Below, piece after piece: positions 39,084-47,523 of a stretch of 58,420 bases of DNA; position 1 is the stretch's first letter, and each line of letters begins with the position of its first letter. The DNA is from Anaerofustis stercorihominis (GTDB taxonomy: Bacteria > Bacillota > Clostridia > Eubacteriales > Anaerofustaceae). The DNA is taken from assembly GCF_005844425.1 (NCBI RefSeq), contig NZ_SPHL01000009.1:1-58420 (forward strand). Direction: 5' to 3'. The notes under the pieces were generated by a model. That model did not search any database, had not been told where the DNA came from, and worked only from the letters and a program-made list of their open reading frames with translations. A program made the translations under genes and the position numbers.

Positions 39084-39917
39084 CTATTTACCGTTTCTTC
39101 TTCTTACAATGTATTTATCAGAATGTTTATTTTTCTTACGAGTTTTATAACCAAGTGTTGGTTTACCCCAAGGAGTAACAGGACCACTTCTACCGATTGG
39201 AGCTTTACCTTCCCCACCACCGTGTGGATGGTCGTTAGGGTTCATAACAGAACCTCTTACTGTTGGTCTAATACCCATATGTCTTTTTCTACCAGCTTTA
39301 CCGATAGTAATAATTTCATGTTCAAGATTTCCTACTTGACCGATTGTAGCTCTGCATTCTTTTCTTACAAGTCTCATTTCGCCAGAAGGAAGTCTTAATG
39401 TTGCATAGTTACCTTCTTTAGCCATTAATTGAACATAAGTTCCGGCACTTCTTGCCATTTGAGCACCTTTTCCTGCTTTAAGTTCAATATTGTGAAGAAT
39501 TGTACCAACAGGAATATCTTCAAGATTTAATGCATTACCTACTTTAATATCAGCATCTTTACCTGACATTACTGTATCGCCAACTTTTAAGTTGTTAGGA
39601 GCGATAATATATCTTTTTTCGCCGTCAGCGTAGAATAATAATGCAATGTTTGCACTTCTGTTTGGATCGTATTCGATAGCATTTACTTTTGCTGGAATAC
39701 CATCTTTATTTCTTTTAAAATCAATGATTCTATATTTTTGTTTAGCACCGCCACCATGATGTCTAACAGTGATTCTACCGTTGTTGTTTCTTCCGGCAGT
39801 TTTTGTTTTCTTAGAAACAAGTCTCTTTTCTGGAGAAGTCTTTGTGATTTCTTCAAAAGTAGAAACTGTCATACCTCTAAGACCTGGTGAGGTTGGTTTA
39901 TATTTTTTAATACCCAT
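39084..39917 (-). CDS. rplB: 50S ribosomal protein L2
   Basis: The 277 aa contain [39 protein letters not shown] and the peptidyl-transferase-region loop [19 protein letters not shown] with its conserved histidine. Confidence 0.98.
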   Translation of the reverse strand: MGIKKYKPTSPGLRGMTVSTFEEITKTSPEKRLVSKKTKTAGRNNNGRITVRHHGGGAKQKYRIIDFKRNKDGIPAKVNAIEYDPNRSANIALLFYADGEKRYIIAPNNLKVGDTVMSGKDADIKVGNALNLEDIPVGTILHNIELKAGKGAQMARSAGTYVQLMAKEGNYATLRLPSGEMRLVRKECRATIGQVGNLEHEIITIGKAGRKRHMGIRPTVRGSVMNPNDHPHGGGEGKAPIGRSGPVTPWGKPTLGYKTRKKNKHSDKYIVRRRNGK

Positions 39918-39931
39918 CAGTAATAGCCTCC

Positions 39932-40219
39932 TTAGATATTTTCAAAGAACTTAATTTCTTTACTAGCTTCTGTTAAAGTAACAATAGCTTTTTTCCAATT
40001 AGCTCTTCTACCTTGTGTTCTACCCATTCTTTTAACTTTTCCGTTCATGTTCATAACATTAACTTGTTTAACATCAACATCGAAAATTGCTTCTACAGCA
40101 TCTTTAATTTGATACTTGTTTGCATTTTTCATAACTTTGAATGTGTATTTTTTGTTTGCTGCATCAATCATACTTTGTTCTGTAACGATTGGTTTAATAA
40201 TAATATCATGAGGATTCAT
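39932..40219 (-). CDS. rplW: 50S ribosomal protein L23
   Basis: The 95 aa contain [20 protein letters not shown], the [20 protein letters not shown] core and [13 protein letters not shown]. It forms the SRP/trigger factor docking site at the tunnel exit. The RBS GGAGG lies within the end of rplD and start and stop share a base. Confidence 0.97.
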   Translation of the reverse strand: MNPHDIIIKPIVTEQSMIDAANKKYTFKVMKNANKYQIKDAVEAIFDVDVKQVNVMNMNGKVKRMGRTQGRRANWKKAIVTLTEASKEIKFFENI

Positions 40220-40836
40220 TATTTATATACCTCCTCTATTTTGTTTAATGCATCTTTAGTTAAAACTAAATTGTTGTATTTTAACATTTCATATGCGTTT
40301 AATGTTCCAACTGTTGAACATTTAGCATCTTTAATGTTTCTTACTGAATTAACAACATTTACGTCATTTTCATCAATAACAACTAAAGTTTTGTCAATGT
40401 TTAAGTTTTTGAACATATCAACAACTACTTTAGTTTTTGGAGCTTCAAGCTTAAGTTCATCAATGATGAATAATTCTTTATCGCTTGCTTTAGCTGAGAA
40501 TACAGATTTCATAGCTAATCTTCTCATTTTTTTGTTAATGCTTTGAGAATAATCTCTTGGTTTTGGAGCAAATGCTACCCCACCACCAGTCCAAACTGGG
40601 TTTCTTGAAGAACCAACTCTAGCTCTACCTGTACCTTTTTGTCTCCATGGTTTTCTTCCGCCTCCACGCACTTCTGCTCTTGTTTTAGCGCTTTGAGTAC
40701 CTTGTCTTTGATTAGCAAGGTAAGCTTTAACATATTGATGAACAACTGGCATGTTAGGCTCTATTTCAAAAATTTCAGCGTTTAAGTCAACGCTTCCAAC
40801 TACTTCGCCTTTTATGTTTAATACATCTGCTTTCAT
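40219..40836 (-). CDS. rplD: 50S ribosomal protein L4
   Basis: The 205 aa contain the tunnel loop (SAKTRAEVRGGGRKPWRQKG, TGRARVGSSRNPVW) and a Rossmann-like globular part. In studied bacteria L4 is the feedback repressor of the S10 operon, acting on the leader at the rpsJ end; a candidate leader is present here. Confidence 0.98.
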   Translation of the reverse strand: MKADVLNIKGEVVGSVDLNAEIFEIEPNMPVVHQYVKAYLANQRQGTQSAKTRAEVRGGGRKPWRQKGTGRARVGSSRNPVWTGGGVAFAPKPRDYSQSINKKMRRLAMKSVFSAKASDKELFIIDELKLEAPKTKVVVDMFKNLNIDKTLVVIDENDVNVVNSVRNIKDAKCSTVGTLNAYEMLKYNNLVLTKDALNKIEEVYK

Positions 40837-40861
40837 TTCTATCCTCCTTACCTAGTACTCT

Positions 40862-41497
40862 CTATTTAGAAGCCTTGATACTATCAGTAATTGTTACGAT
40901 AGAACCATTAGACCCTGGAACAGCACCTTTAACAAGGAGCATGTTATTTTCACTATCAGCTTTAACAACAGTTAAGTTTTGAACTGTTACTTTTTCGCTA
41001 CCCATATGTCCGGCCATTTTCTTACCCTTCATAACTCTACCAGGGAAAGAAGCTCCACCCATAGCACCAACTACTCTATGAGATTTACTACCGTGCCCCA
41101 TAGGACCTCTTGATTGACCGTGTCTTTTGATAGCACCTTGGTATCCTTTACCTTTGCTGATACCTGTAATATCAATTTTATCTCCGGCTTCAAATACATC
41201 AGCTTTGATTTCATTTCCAACTTCATAACCTGAACAATCTTCAAATCTGAATTCTTGGATTTTTCTTACAGGTTTAACACCTGCTTTTTCAAAGTGACCT
41301 TTCAAAGGTTTGTTTACATTTTTTTCGTTAATTTCACCGTAACCAAGTTGTACAGCTTCATAACCGTCCTTTTCGATTGTTTTAACTTGTAATACACAGC
41401 AAGGACCAGCTTGTAATACAGTTACTGGAATAACTCTTCCGTCTTCTGCAAAAACTTGAGTCATTCCGACTTTTTTAGCCATAATAGCTTTTTTCAT
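40862..41497 (-). CDS. rplC: 50S ribosomal protein L3
   Basis: The 211 aa start [25 protein letters not shown] is 7 nt before the first ATG. The core includes [20 protein letters not shown] and the W-finger-region [17 protein letters not shown]. It binds 23S rRNA early in assembly. Confidence 0.98.
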   Translation of the reverse strand: MKKAIMAKKVGMTQVFAEDGRVIPVTVLQAGPCCVLQVKTIEKDGYEAVQLGYGEINEKNVNKPLKGHFEKAGVKPVRKIQEFRFEDCSGYEVGNEIKADVFEAGDKIDITGISKGKGYQGAIKRHGQSRGPMGHGSKSHRVVGAMGGASFPGRVMKGKKMAGHMGSEKVTVQNLTVVKADSENNMLLVKGAVPGSNGSIVTITDSIKASK

Positions 41498-41540
41498 GTT
41501 TTTACCTCCATTAGCGGACTACTTTTTGGTAGTCATAATT

Positions 41541-41849
41541 TTATAACTTGATTTCAATATCAACACCAGCTGGTAAGTCTAATTTCATTAAAGCTTCAAC
41601 AGTTTTTGGTGTTGGGTTAAGGATGTCTACAACTCTCTTATGAGTTCTCATTTCAAATTGTTCTCTAGAATCCTTATATTTATGAACCGCTCTGATGATT
41701 GTAACTACTTCCTTTTGTGTTGGAAGTGGAATAGGACCAGATACTTCCGCTCCTGTTCTTTTTGCTGTGTCAACAATTTTAGCTGCTGACTTGTCAATCA
41801 CTGCGTGATCATAGGCTTTTAGCTTAATTCTGATTTTTTGATTTGCCAT
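41541..41849 (-). CDS. rpsJ: 30S ribosomal protein S10
   Basis: First gene of the cluster. The 102 aa contain [35 protein letters not shown] and [26 protein letters not shown] at 41858-41863 is 8 nt from ATG 41849. S10 also works as NusE in antitermination. Unlike many Bacillota, rpsL-rpsG-fusA-tuf do not lie upstream. Confidence 0.98.
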   Translation of the reverse strand: MANQKIRIKLKAYDHAVIDKSAAKIVDTAKRTGAEVSGPIPLPTQKEVVTIIRAVHKYKDSREQFEMRTHKRVVDILNPTPKTVEALMKLDLPAGVDIEIKL

Positions 41850-42038
41850 ACTTTCTTCCTCCTAATTATGATTCGACAGTACGACCATGCTTGATACACT
41901 GTTCCGTGTGTTTCACTTGTGAGTTAGACGCACAAAAACACCAAGCATGCCGCCCCATTCTAGATGGTGACATACTCCACGGAAAAACCCGTTCACACGG
42001 CAACCTCCCGCTTCAACGCATTTTCTTCTGTCATAGCC
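41850..42038 (-). promoter_or_regulatory. Structured S10-operon leader RNA (probably L4-responsive)
   Basis: About 190 nt between the predicted start and rpsJ are far richer in G/C than any other gap. Several helices are visible: CATGCTTG with CAAGCATG (41886-41893 and 41942-41949), CCGTGTG with CACACGG (41904-41910 and 41994-42000), ACGG with CCGT around an A-rich loop (41979-41993), and CCAT with ATGG near 41955-41967. The minus strand includes GCGGGAGGTTGC. Bacillota carry an L4-controlled leader at this place; the match is by position and shape, not a model score. Confidence 0.7.
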
Positions 42039-42043
42039 TACTA

Positions 42044-42072
42044 ATAATACACTATAAAACCCTATAATGCAA
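42044..42072 (-). promoter_or_regulatory. S10-spc-alpha operon promoter
   Basis: Minus strand TTGCAT (42072-42067), 17 nt, TATTAT (42049-42044). Upstream lie more than 150 nt of nearly pure A/T runs that could act as an UP element. This is the only clear promoter seen for the 31-gene cluster. Confidence 0.8.
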
Positions 42073-42257
42073 GGCTTTTTTTACATTTTTTTTTATTTTT
42101 TTTATAAAAATTTTACGTAAAAAAATTGTAACATTTATCAATAATTTTTACCATATTTTTTATTAATAAACAAAAATTTTTTTAAAAATTTATTTTTTTT
42201 ATTTTTTTATGTATAATAAAATATGAAATAAAATAAAAATATTATGGAGAAATTACA
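42073..42257. other. Extremely A/T-rich divergent spacer
   Basis: Long T and A runs separate the S10 promoter from the Spx-like gene. It holds a perfect 12-bp palindrome TTTTACGTAAAA at 42111-42122 and a TATAAT at 42212-42217 that may serve the rightward gene. No coding potential. Confidence 0.6.
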
Positions 42258-42614
42258 ATGAAATATTTATTTTTAGAATACCCAAAATGTTCTACTTGCA
42301 AAAAAGCAAAAAAATGGCTTATTGAAAATGATATTGATTTTACATCAAGACATATAATCGAAAATAACCCTACAAAAGAAGAACTTACAGAGTGGATTAA
42401 AGAAAGTAATCTACCAATAAAAAGATTTTTTAATACAAGCGGTATGAAATACAGAGAACTTAACCTAAAGGATAAATTAAAGGAAATGAATGAAGATGAA
42501 ATGATTTCTCTCTTGTCCACTGACGGCATGCTTGTAAAAAGACCTATAATAATAGGTAAAGATAAAATACTTACAGGATTTAAAGAAAAAGAATGGGAAG
42601 AATATATAAAATAA
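42258..42614 (+). CDS. Spx/MgsR/ArsC-family thioredoxin-fold protein
   Basis: The 118 aa have the ArsC/Spx layout: N-terminal CSTCKKAKKWL (CxxC redox pair near residues 12-15), KRFFNTSGMKYRELNLKDK in the middle and VKRPIIIG with the conserved Arg-Pro. In Spx the CxxC senses thiol stress and the protein binds the RNA polymerase alpha-CTD; in ArsC relatives it reduces arsenate. Residues alone do not settle which; no ars genes are nearby. GGAG precedes ATG 42258. Confidence 0.85.
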   Translation: MKYLFLEYPKCSTCKKAKKWLIENDIDFTSRHIIENNPTKEELTEWIKESNLPIKRFFNTSGMKYRELNLKDKLKEMNEDEMISLLSTDGMLVKRPIIIGKDKILTGFKEKEWEEYIK

Positions 42615-42638
42615 AAAAAGAGTATGCTCCTTTTTTTT
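42613..42638. terminator. Bidirectional terminator, Spx-like / DUF6809-like
   Basis: A-tract, GAG, TATG loop, CTC, then a T-tract of eight, with one A-C mismatch in the lower stem, between convergent genes. Confidence 0.75.
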
Positions 42639-42900
42639 ATTTATAAACTTCTGCCATCATCTTTACCCCAAGTTTATATCCTTTTATATATGCATCTCTA
42701 AGCTCTAAAGGATATAAACTTATCCATCTTTCTATAATTTTATAAAATTCATTTTGCATATCTTCATCCAGCTTTTTTATAAAATTCTCTTCCGTTTTAG
42801 TCATCTCTCTAAGTTCTAAAGCATATTCATCCAAAGCAATTTTCATCTCTGCATAAGGATTTATATTGCCCTCATATAAATCTTTCAATATACTACTCAT
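42637..42900 (-). CDS. Small hypothetical protein, DUF6809-like
   Basis: The 87 aa start MSSILKDLYEGNINPYAEM and end AYIKGYKLGVKMMAEVYK, with a helical, charged middle. The N-terminal ILxxLYxGxIxP and C-terminal GxKLGxxMMxEV patterns resemble the DUF6809 family common in clostridia (recalled, not searched). No known function. It stands alone on the minus strand. Confidence 0.7.
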   Translation of the reverse strand: MSSILKDLYEGNINPYAEMKIALDEYALELREMTKTEENFIKKLDEDMQNEFYKIIERWISLYPLELRDAYIKGYKLGVKMMAEVYK

Positions 42901-43017
42901 ACCAATCCCTCATTTTTATCAATATTATTTTTTTATCATAAAATAATATGAATAAAATTTTATTCTGATTTTATTATATACACGAAAAACATTTAGACAA
43001 TAATATGAAGCAAACAG

Positions 43018-43043
43018 GTCACATTTTAGTCACAAAAGTTACA
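43018..43043. repeat. Three TGTGAC-type direct repeats upstream of the DUF5662 gene
   Basis: GTCACA at 43018-43023 and 43029-43034 and GTTACA at 43038-43043 lie in one orientation at 11- and 9-bp steps, about 60 bp before the extended -10 TGTTATAAT (43098-43106). Helical-turn spacing suggests a tandem regulator site. Confidence 0.4.
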
Positions 43044-43139
43044 TTTGTCTTAAAAAAGTAAAATTTAATATTTTGAATAACATTATAAGTTTATTTCTGT
43101 TATAATAAAAATGCAGATTTATAAAACAGGAGTGAAACA

Positions 43140-43718
43140 ATGAGCAAAATTTGGGGACATTTTTATACCATCACAAGACACAAAATTATAGTTTTAAAAA
43201 CCTGTTTTAAAGCAGGATTATATAAACAAGGTTTGCTTCATGACCTTTCAAAATACAGCTTTATAGAATTTGGACGAGGCGTAAAATACTACCAAGGAGG
43301 CAAAAGAAGCCCAATAAACAAAGAAAAAGAAGTTAATGGATATGCTCTTGGCTGGCTTCACCATAAAGGAAGAAATAGACATCATTTTGAATATTGGATA
43401 GATTATAAACCTAATCCTCACGAAGGATTAATGGGCGTAAAAATGCCTAAAAGATATGTTGCAGAAATGGTAATTGATAGAATAAGCGCTTCAAAAAATT
43501 ATTTAAACGGAAATTACAAAGAAGACGAACCTTTAAAATACTGGCTAAAAGGAAAAGACTTCTATATTATTGACGAAGACAGCAAGAAACTTACAGAATA
43601 TCTTCTTATTATGTTAAGAGATAAAGGTGAAAAAGAACTTCTACATTTTATAAAACATACATTAATGAAAGAAAAAAATAAAGATTATAAGTTTGACGGA
43701 GATAAATTAGTATTATAA
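43140..43718 (+). CDS. DUF5662 family protein
   Basis: The 192 aa show the DUF5662 pattern: GLYKQGLLHDLSKYSFIEF, GWLHHKGRNRHHFEYW with clustered histidines, and VKMPKRYVAEMVIDRI. The HDLSK and HH...HH..EY motifs suggest a metal-dependent HD-like fold, but no activity is known to me. AGGAGTG precedes ATG 43140 and an extended -10 lies at 43098-43106. It converges on dinB. Confidence 0.85.
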   Translation: MSKIWGHFYTITRHKIIVLKTCFKAGLYKQGLLHDLSKYSFIEFGRGVKYYQGGKRSPINKEKEVNGYALGWLHHKGRNRHHFEYWIDYKPNPHEGLMGVKMPKRYVAEMVIDRISASKNYLNGNYKEDEPLKYWLKGKDFYIIDEDSKKLTEYLLIMLRDKGEKELLHFIKHTLMKEKNKDYKFDGDKLVL

Positions 43719-43747
43719 AAAAAGAGAATATTAATATTCTCTTTTTT
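43717..43747. terminator. Bidirectional terminator, DUF5662 / dinB
   Basis: AAAAAAAGAGAATATT mirrored by AATATTCTCTTTTTT with almost no loop; the T-tract meets the dinB stop. Confidence 0.9.
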
Positions 43748-44966
43748 ATTCCCATTTATCTTTTATTGATTTACTAACCTTTCCCTCAGGCATACCTCTT
43801 TTTATTATATCCTTACCATAACTCTCTCTAAGTTTATCCATAACTTTCTCCACTTTTCCCATTTTATCATTTTCAGCATTATTTTCAATTAATGACAGTT
43901 GAGATACTGTATTTTCACTTACTCCGGATATACTAACACCAAGCAGTCTTACACTGTTTCCGTTCCATAATTCATCAAACAATAATAAAGCCTGCTTATA
44001 AATTGTATCAGTGGAGCTGGTATAAAATGACAAGGTCTTTCTATGTGAAAATACTTTAAAATTACTATATTTTATTGTAACAACAATAACATTTCCTTTT
44101 ACATTTTTCTCTCTAAGCCTTGAACCTATGCTATCGCATAAAGCAAGAATAATTTTTCTTATTTTTAAAATATCAGAAGTATCTTCACTTAAGGTTGTAC
44201 TATTTCCAACAGATTTTATTTTTCTTTCAACTTCTACTTTAGAATCATCTATGCCATGAGAATAATTATAAAGCATTATCCCCTGTGAATTTTTAAAGTG
44301 AGTAATAAGATACTGCAGGGAACAATTACTAAGTTCACCAATTGTATTTATTCCAAGCTTATTAAGTTTTTCTTTTGTTTTTTTACCAACCATAAAAAGA
44401 TTATCTATACCAAGGGGATATAATTTTTCTTCCAGCTCATCTGGGAAAAGAGTTATTACTTTATCGGGCTTTTCTAAATCCCCTGCCATCTTTGCAAGAA
44501 GTTTATTACAGGAAACTCCCACGTTCACACTAAATCCAAGCTCTTTTTTTATTCTTTCTTTTATTTTATATGCAACTTCAACAGGCTGACCAAATAGCTT
44601 TATGCTCTCGCTCATATCCAAGAATCCTTCATCAATGGAAAACCTCTCTATTTTATCACTATACATTGAAAGAAGTTCAAACATTTTTTTTGAATACATC
44701 CTATAAATTTTAAAGTCAGGTTTAGCTATTACAAGATTAGGACAAAGCCTCTTTGCTTCAAATAAACTTATTCCCGTTTTTATACCATACCTTTTCGCCT
44801 CTTCTGATTTTGCAAGAACAACACCTTTTCTTGCTTCTTCATCGCCACCTATCACAGAAGCAACTTTCCTTAAATCCAAAAAGTCCGGATTGATTTTTTT
44901 ATTATACGCACAGTGCCATGATAAAAACGCAGAATTAACATCAATGTGAAATATAATTTTCTCCAT
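43746..44966 (-). CDS. dinB: DNA polymerase IV (Y family)
   Basis: Error-prone translesion polymerase. The 406 aa keep the catalytic acids D9 (FHIDVNSAF) and D112/E113 (SIDEGFLDMS), the fingers region, the helix-hairpin-helix (NKLGINTIGELSN) and the little-finger domain. AAAGGTGAG precedes ATG 44966. Its promoter carries the same 13-mer as recA, so DNA-damage induction is likely. Confidence 0.95.
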   Translation of the reverse strand: MEKIIFHIDVNSAFLSWHCAYNKKINPDFLDLRKVASVIGGDEEARKGVVLAKSEEAKRYGIKTGISLFEAKRLCPNLVIAKPDFKIYRMYSKKMFELLSMYSDKIERFSIDEGFLDMSESIKLFGQPVEVAYKIKERIKKELGFSVNVGVSCNKLLAKMAGDLEKPDKVITLFPDELEEKLYPLGIDNLFMVGKKTKEKLNKLGINTIGELSNCSLQYLITHFKNSQGIMLYNYSHGIDDSKVEVERKIKSVGNSTTLSEDTSDILKIRKIILALCDSIGSRLREKNVKGNVIVVTIKYSNFKVFSHRKTLSFYTSSTDTIYKQALLLFDELWNGNSVRLLGVSISGVSENTVSQLSLIENNAENDKMGKVEKVMDKLRESYGKDIIKRGMPEGKVSKSIKDKWE

Positions 44967-44994
44967 TTTTCTTACTCACCTTTCTTATAATAAA

Positions 44995-45023
44995 AATATA
45001 CCACACAAACGGGAATAAAACAA
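44995..45023 (-). promoter_or_regulatory. dinB promoter
   Basis: TTGTTT (45023-45018), 17 nt, TATATT (45000-44995) on the minus strand. The -35 overlaps the end of the SOS-like box, so a bound repressor would block polymerase. Confidence 0.7.
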
Positions 45024-45033
45024 ACATTTGTTC
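45021..45033 (-). promoter_or_regulatory. LexA/SOS-like operator of dinB
   Basis: GAACAAATGTTTG on the minus strand, identical over 13 bases to the recA box at 13291-13303. Confidence 0.75.
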
Positions 45034-45083
45034 ATAGATGAAAATATTTTGTTAGTTTTCACTAATAACAATGCTCTTTCCCA

Positions 45084-45113
45084 TTGACTTAAATATTATA
45101 TTGAATGTATAAT
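45084..45113 (+). promoter_or_regulatory. feoAB promoter with spacer palindrome
   Basis: TTGACT (45084-45089), 18 nt, TATAAT (45108-45113). The spacer holds TTAAATA-TTA-TATTGAA (45089-45105), a 7-3-7 palindrome with one mismatch, a possible Fur- or DtxR-type metal-repressor site that does not match either consensus closely. Confidence 0.7.
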
Positions 45114-45153
45114 CAAAAACGGAACAAACGACATAAAAAAGAAGGGATAAAAA

Positions 45154-45378
45154 ATGACTTTAGACAAACTTGAAATTGGTCAAAAAGCAGTAATAAAAAG
45201 TACAGGCGGAGAACCTGCCATAAGAAGAAGACTTTTAGATATAGGACTAATACCTAAAACAGTGGTATTTATCAGAAAAGTAGCCCCTCTTGGAGATCCG
45301 ATAGAAATAAATCTAAGAGGTTTTGAACTTACTTTAAGAAAAGAAGACGCAAAAAAAATTGAAGTAGAGGTGCTTTAA
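45154..45378 (+). CDS. feoA: Ferrous iron transport accessory protein FeoA
   Basis: A 74-aa SH3-like cytosolic protein: MTLDKLEIGQKAVIKSTGG, RRRLLDIGLIPKTVV and LRKEDAKKIEV. It helps FeoB take up Fe(II). GAAGGGA precedes ATG 45154 and feoB starts one base after its stop. Confidence 0.93.
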   Translation: MTLDKLEIGQKAVIKSTGGEPAIRRRLLDIGLIPKTVVFIRKVAPLGDPIEINLRGFELTLRKEDAKKIEVEVL

Positions 45379-45379
45379 T

Positions 45380-47389
45380 ATGAAAAGAACCTTTGCACTT
45401 GTAGGTAATCAAAACTGTGGTAAAACGACATTATTTAATGCCCTTACGGGAAGTAATGCTCATGTTGGGAATTTCCCAGGTGTTACAGTAGACAAAAAAG
45501 AAGGTCCAATAAAAGGACATGAAAACATAAACCTTGTAGACCTGCCGGGTATATATTCACTTTCACCTTATACAAGTGAAGAAATAGTTACAAGAGACTT
45601 TCTAATGGAAGAAAAACCTGATTTAATAATAAACATCATAGATGCTTCCAATATAGAAAGAAATTTATATCTTACACTTCAACTACTTGAATTAAATATT
45701 CCAATGGTTATTGCACTTAGCATGATGGATGAAGTGATAGCATGCGGAAATAGTATAGATATTGATACAATCTCAAAAAGATTAAATGTAGAATGTATTC
45801 CTATACAAGCCGCAAAGAATCAAGGAACAGAAGAACTTATTGCCGTTGCAACGGACTTACTTGAAGAAAATGCGTATAGAGGCAAAATTGATTTTTGTAG
45901 CGGATATATTCATAAAGCAATACATTCAATATCTCATATAATAGAAGCAAATGCAGAAGAAAAAAATCTTCCTGTAAGATTTTGTGTTTCAAAAATAGTT
46001 GAAGGTGATTCCTTAATGGAAGATAAACTTGAACTTAGCGATGCGGACAAAGATATAATAATGCACATTGTAGACGAAATGGAAAAAGATGTAGGTCTTG
46101 ACAGAGCCGCTGCAATTGCAGAAATGAGATATGATTTTATAGAAAACCTATGCAAAGACACTGTACATAAAGTCTCTCATACAAAAGAACATATTAAAAG
46201 CGTAAAAATAGATAATTTCCTTACAAACAAATACTTTGCAATACCTATTTTTATACTTATTATGGGAGCAATATTTTATCTAACCTTTGGAGTTATCGGC
46301 GCATTTTTAAGCGATGCATTTGAACTTTTACTTGAACACATAAAAGTTTTTTTAAACGGAGGACTTACAACACTTCAAATAAACCCAACACTTCGTTCAT
46401 TAATAATAGACGGAGCATATAACGGAATATCATCTGTATTATCGTTCTTACCTATCATTGTAACGTTATTCTTCTTCTTATCATTACTAGAAGACAGCGG
46501 ATATATGGCAAGAATAGCATTTATCATGGACAAACCTTTAAGAAAAATAGGTTTAAGCGGTAAAAGCTTTGTTCCTATGCTAATAGGTTTTGGATGTTCT
46601 GTTCCGGGAATTATGGCAACAAGAACTCTTACAAGTTCAAGAGACAGAAAAATGACGGTGCTTTTAACACCTTTTATGTCATGCAGTGCAAAACTTCCTA
46701 TATATACTGTATTTGCGGCAGCATTTTTTGGAGATAATCTTCCTCTTGTAATGATTTGTTTTTATCTGCTTGGAATATTAACAGCTGTATTTTCAGGATT
46801 TTTATTAAAAAATACAATTTACAAAGGAGAATCAATGCCTTTTGTAATGGAACTTCCTCCATACAGACTTCCATCAATCAAATCTCTTACAAGACTTAGT
46901 TATGAAAAAGCAAAAGATTTTGTAACAAGAGCATTTACTATAATATTTGTTGCCAGTGTACTTATATGGGTACTTGAAAACTTTGATTTTAGATTTAATA
47001 TGGTGGACAACCCATCTTCAAGCATACTTGCTTCAATAGGAAACTATCTTGCAATAATTTTTAAACCTTTAGGTTTTGGAGATTGGAAATTCGTAACTTC
47101 ACTTATTGCAGGATTTAGTGCAAAAGAGGTCGTTGTAAGTACACTTGCAGTACTTACGGGAAGTACACTAAATACATTACCTCAAATTTTAAGCACAATG
47201 CTCTCTCTTCCTGCTGCAATATCATTTTTAACATTTACGCTTCTTTATATGCCTTGCGCAGCAGCTTTTGCAGCAGCAAAAAGAGAAATAGGTTCATTTA
47301 AAGGTGCTGTTTTAACTGCTATGTACCAAACAGGAATAGCTTATGTAATTGCTTTAATAGTTTATAATATAGCAAAACTTACTTTATAA
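45380..47389 (+). CDS. feoB: Ferrous iron transporter FeoB
   Basis: The 669 aa join an N-terminal G domain to a transmembrane part. G1 is GNQNCGKT (9-16), G3 DLPG (54-57), and the G4 position reads SMMD (114-117) where NxxD is usual. The membrane part has paired gate motifs GFGCSVPGIMATRTL and MSCSAKLPIYTVFAAAFF with conserved cysteines, and about nine helices. It imports Fe(II). No FeoC follows. The feoAB unit ends at a terminator 1 bp downstream. Confidence 0.96.
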   Translation: MKRTFALVGNQNCGKTTLFNALTGSNAHVGNFPGVTVDKKEGPIKGHENINLVDLPGIYSLSPYTSEEIVTRDFLMEEKPDLIINIIDASNIERNLYLTLQLLELNIPMVIALSMMDEVIACGNSIDIDTISKRLNVECIPIQAAKNQGTEELIAVATDLLEENAYRGKIDFCSGYIHKAIHSISHIIEANAEEKNLPVRFCVSKIVEGDSLMEDKLELSDADKDIIMHIVDEMEKDVGLDRAAAIAEMRYDFIENLCKDTVHKVSHTKEHIKSVKIDNFLTNKYFAIPIFILIMGAIFYLTFGVIGAFLSDAFELLLEHIKVFLNGGLTTLQINPTLRSLIIDGAYNGISSVLSFLPIIVTLFFFLSLLEDSGYMARIAFIMDKPLRKIGLSGKSFVPMLIGFGCSVPGIMATRTLTSSRDRKMTVLLTPFMSCSAKLPIYTVFAAAFFGDNLPLVMICFYLLGILTAVFSGFLLKNTIYKGESMPFVMELPPYRLPSIKSLTRLSYEKAKDFVTRAFTIIFVASVLIWVLENFDFRFNMVDNPSSSILASIGNYLAIIFKPLGFGDWKFVTSLIAGFSAKEVVVSTLAVLTGSTLNTLPQILSTMLSLPAAISFLTFTLLYMPCAAAFAAAKREIGSFKGAVLTAMYQTGIAYVIALIVYNIAKLTL

Positions 47390-47415
47390 AAAAACAAGCA
47401 ATATGCTTGTTTTTT
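47389..47415 (+). terminator. Terminator after feoB
   Basis: A-tract, CAAGCA, ATA loop, TGCTTG and six T, directly at the feoB stop. Confidence 0.9.
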
Positions 47416-47453
47416 ATTTATAAAGAAACTAAAGAACAAGTATATTATGTTTA

Positions 47454-47482
47454 TTGTTAAAAAAAAAATATTATGATATAAT
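47454..47482 (+). promoter_or_regulatory. Promoter of the hydrolase-like lipoprotein gene
   Basis: TTGTTA (47454-47459), 17 nt, extended -10 TGATATAAT (47474-47482). Confidence 0.7.
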
Positions 47483-47523
47483 TTATTATCAGTAAATTTT
47501 TAATCCCCAAACAGAGGTTTAAC

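Noticed and set aside
40013-40546. Long plus-strand frame (177 codons) antisense to rplW/rplD, and similar shadows across the ribosomal cluster
   Set aside because: Low-complexity shadows of conserved genes on the other strand, with no RBS or family resemblance.
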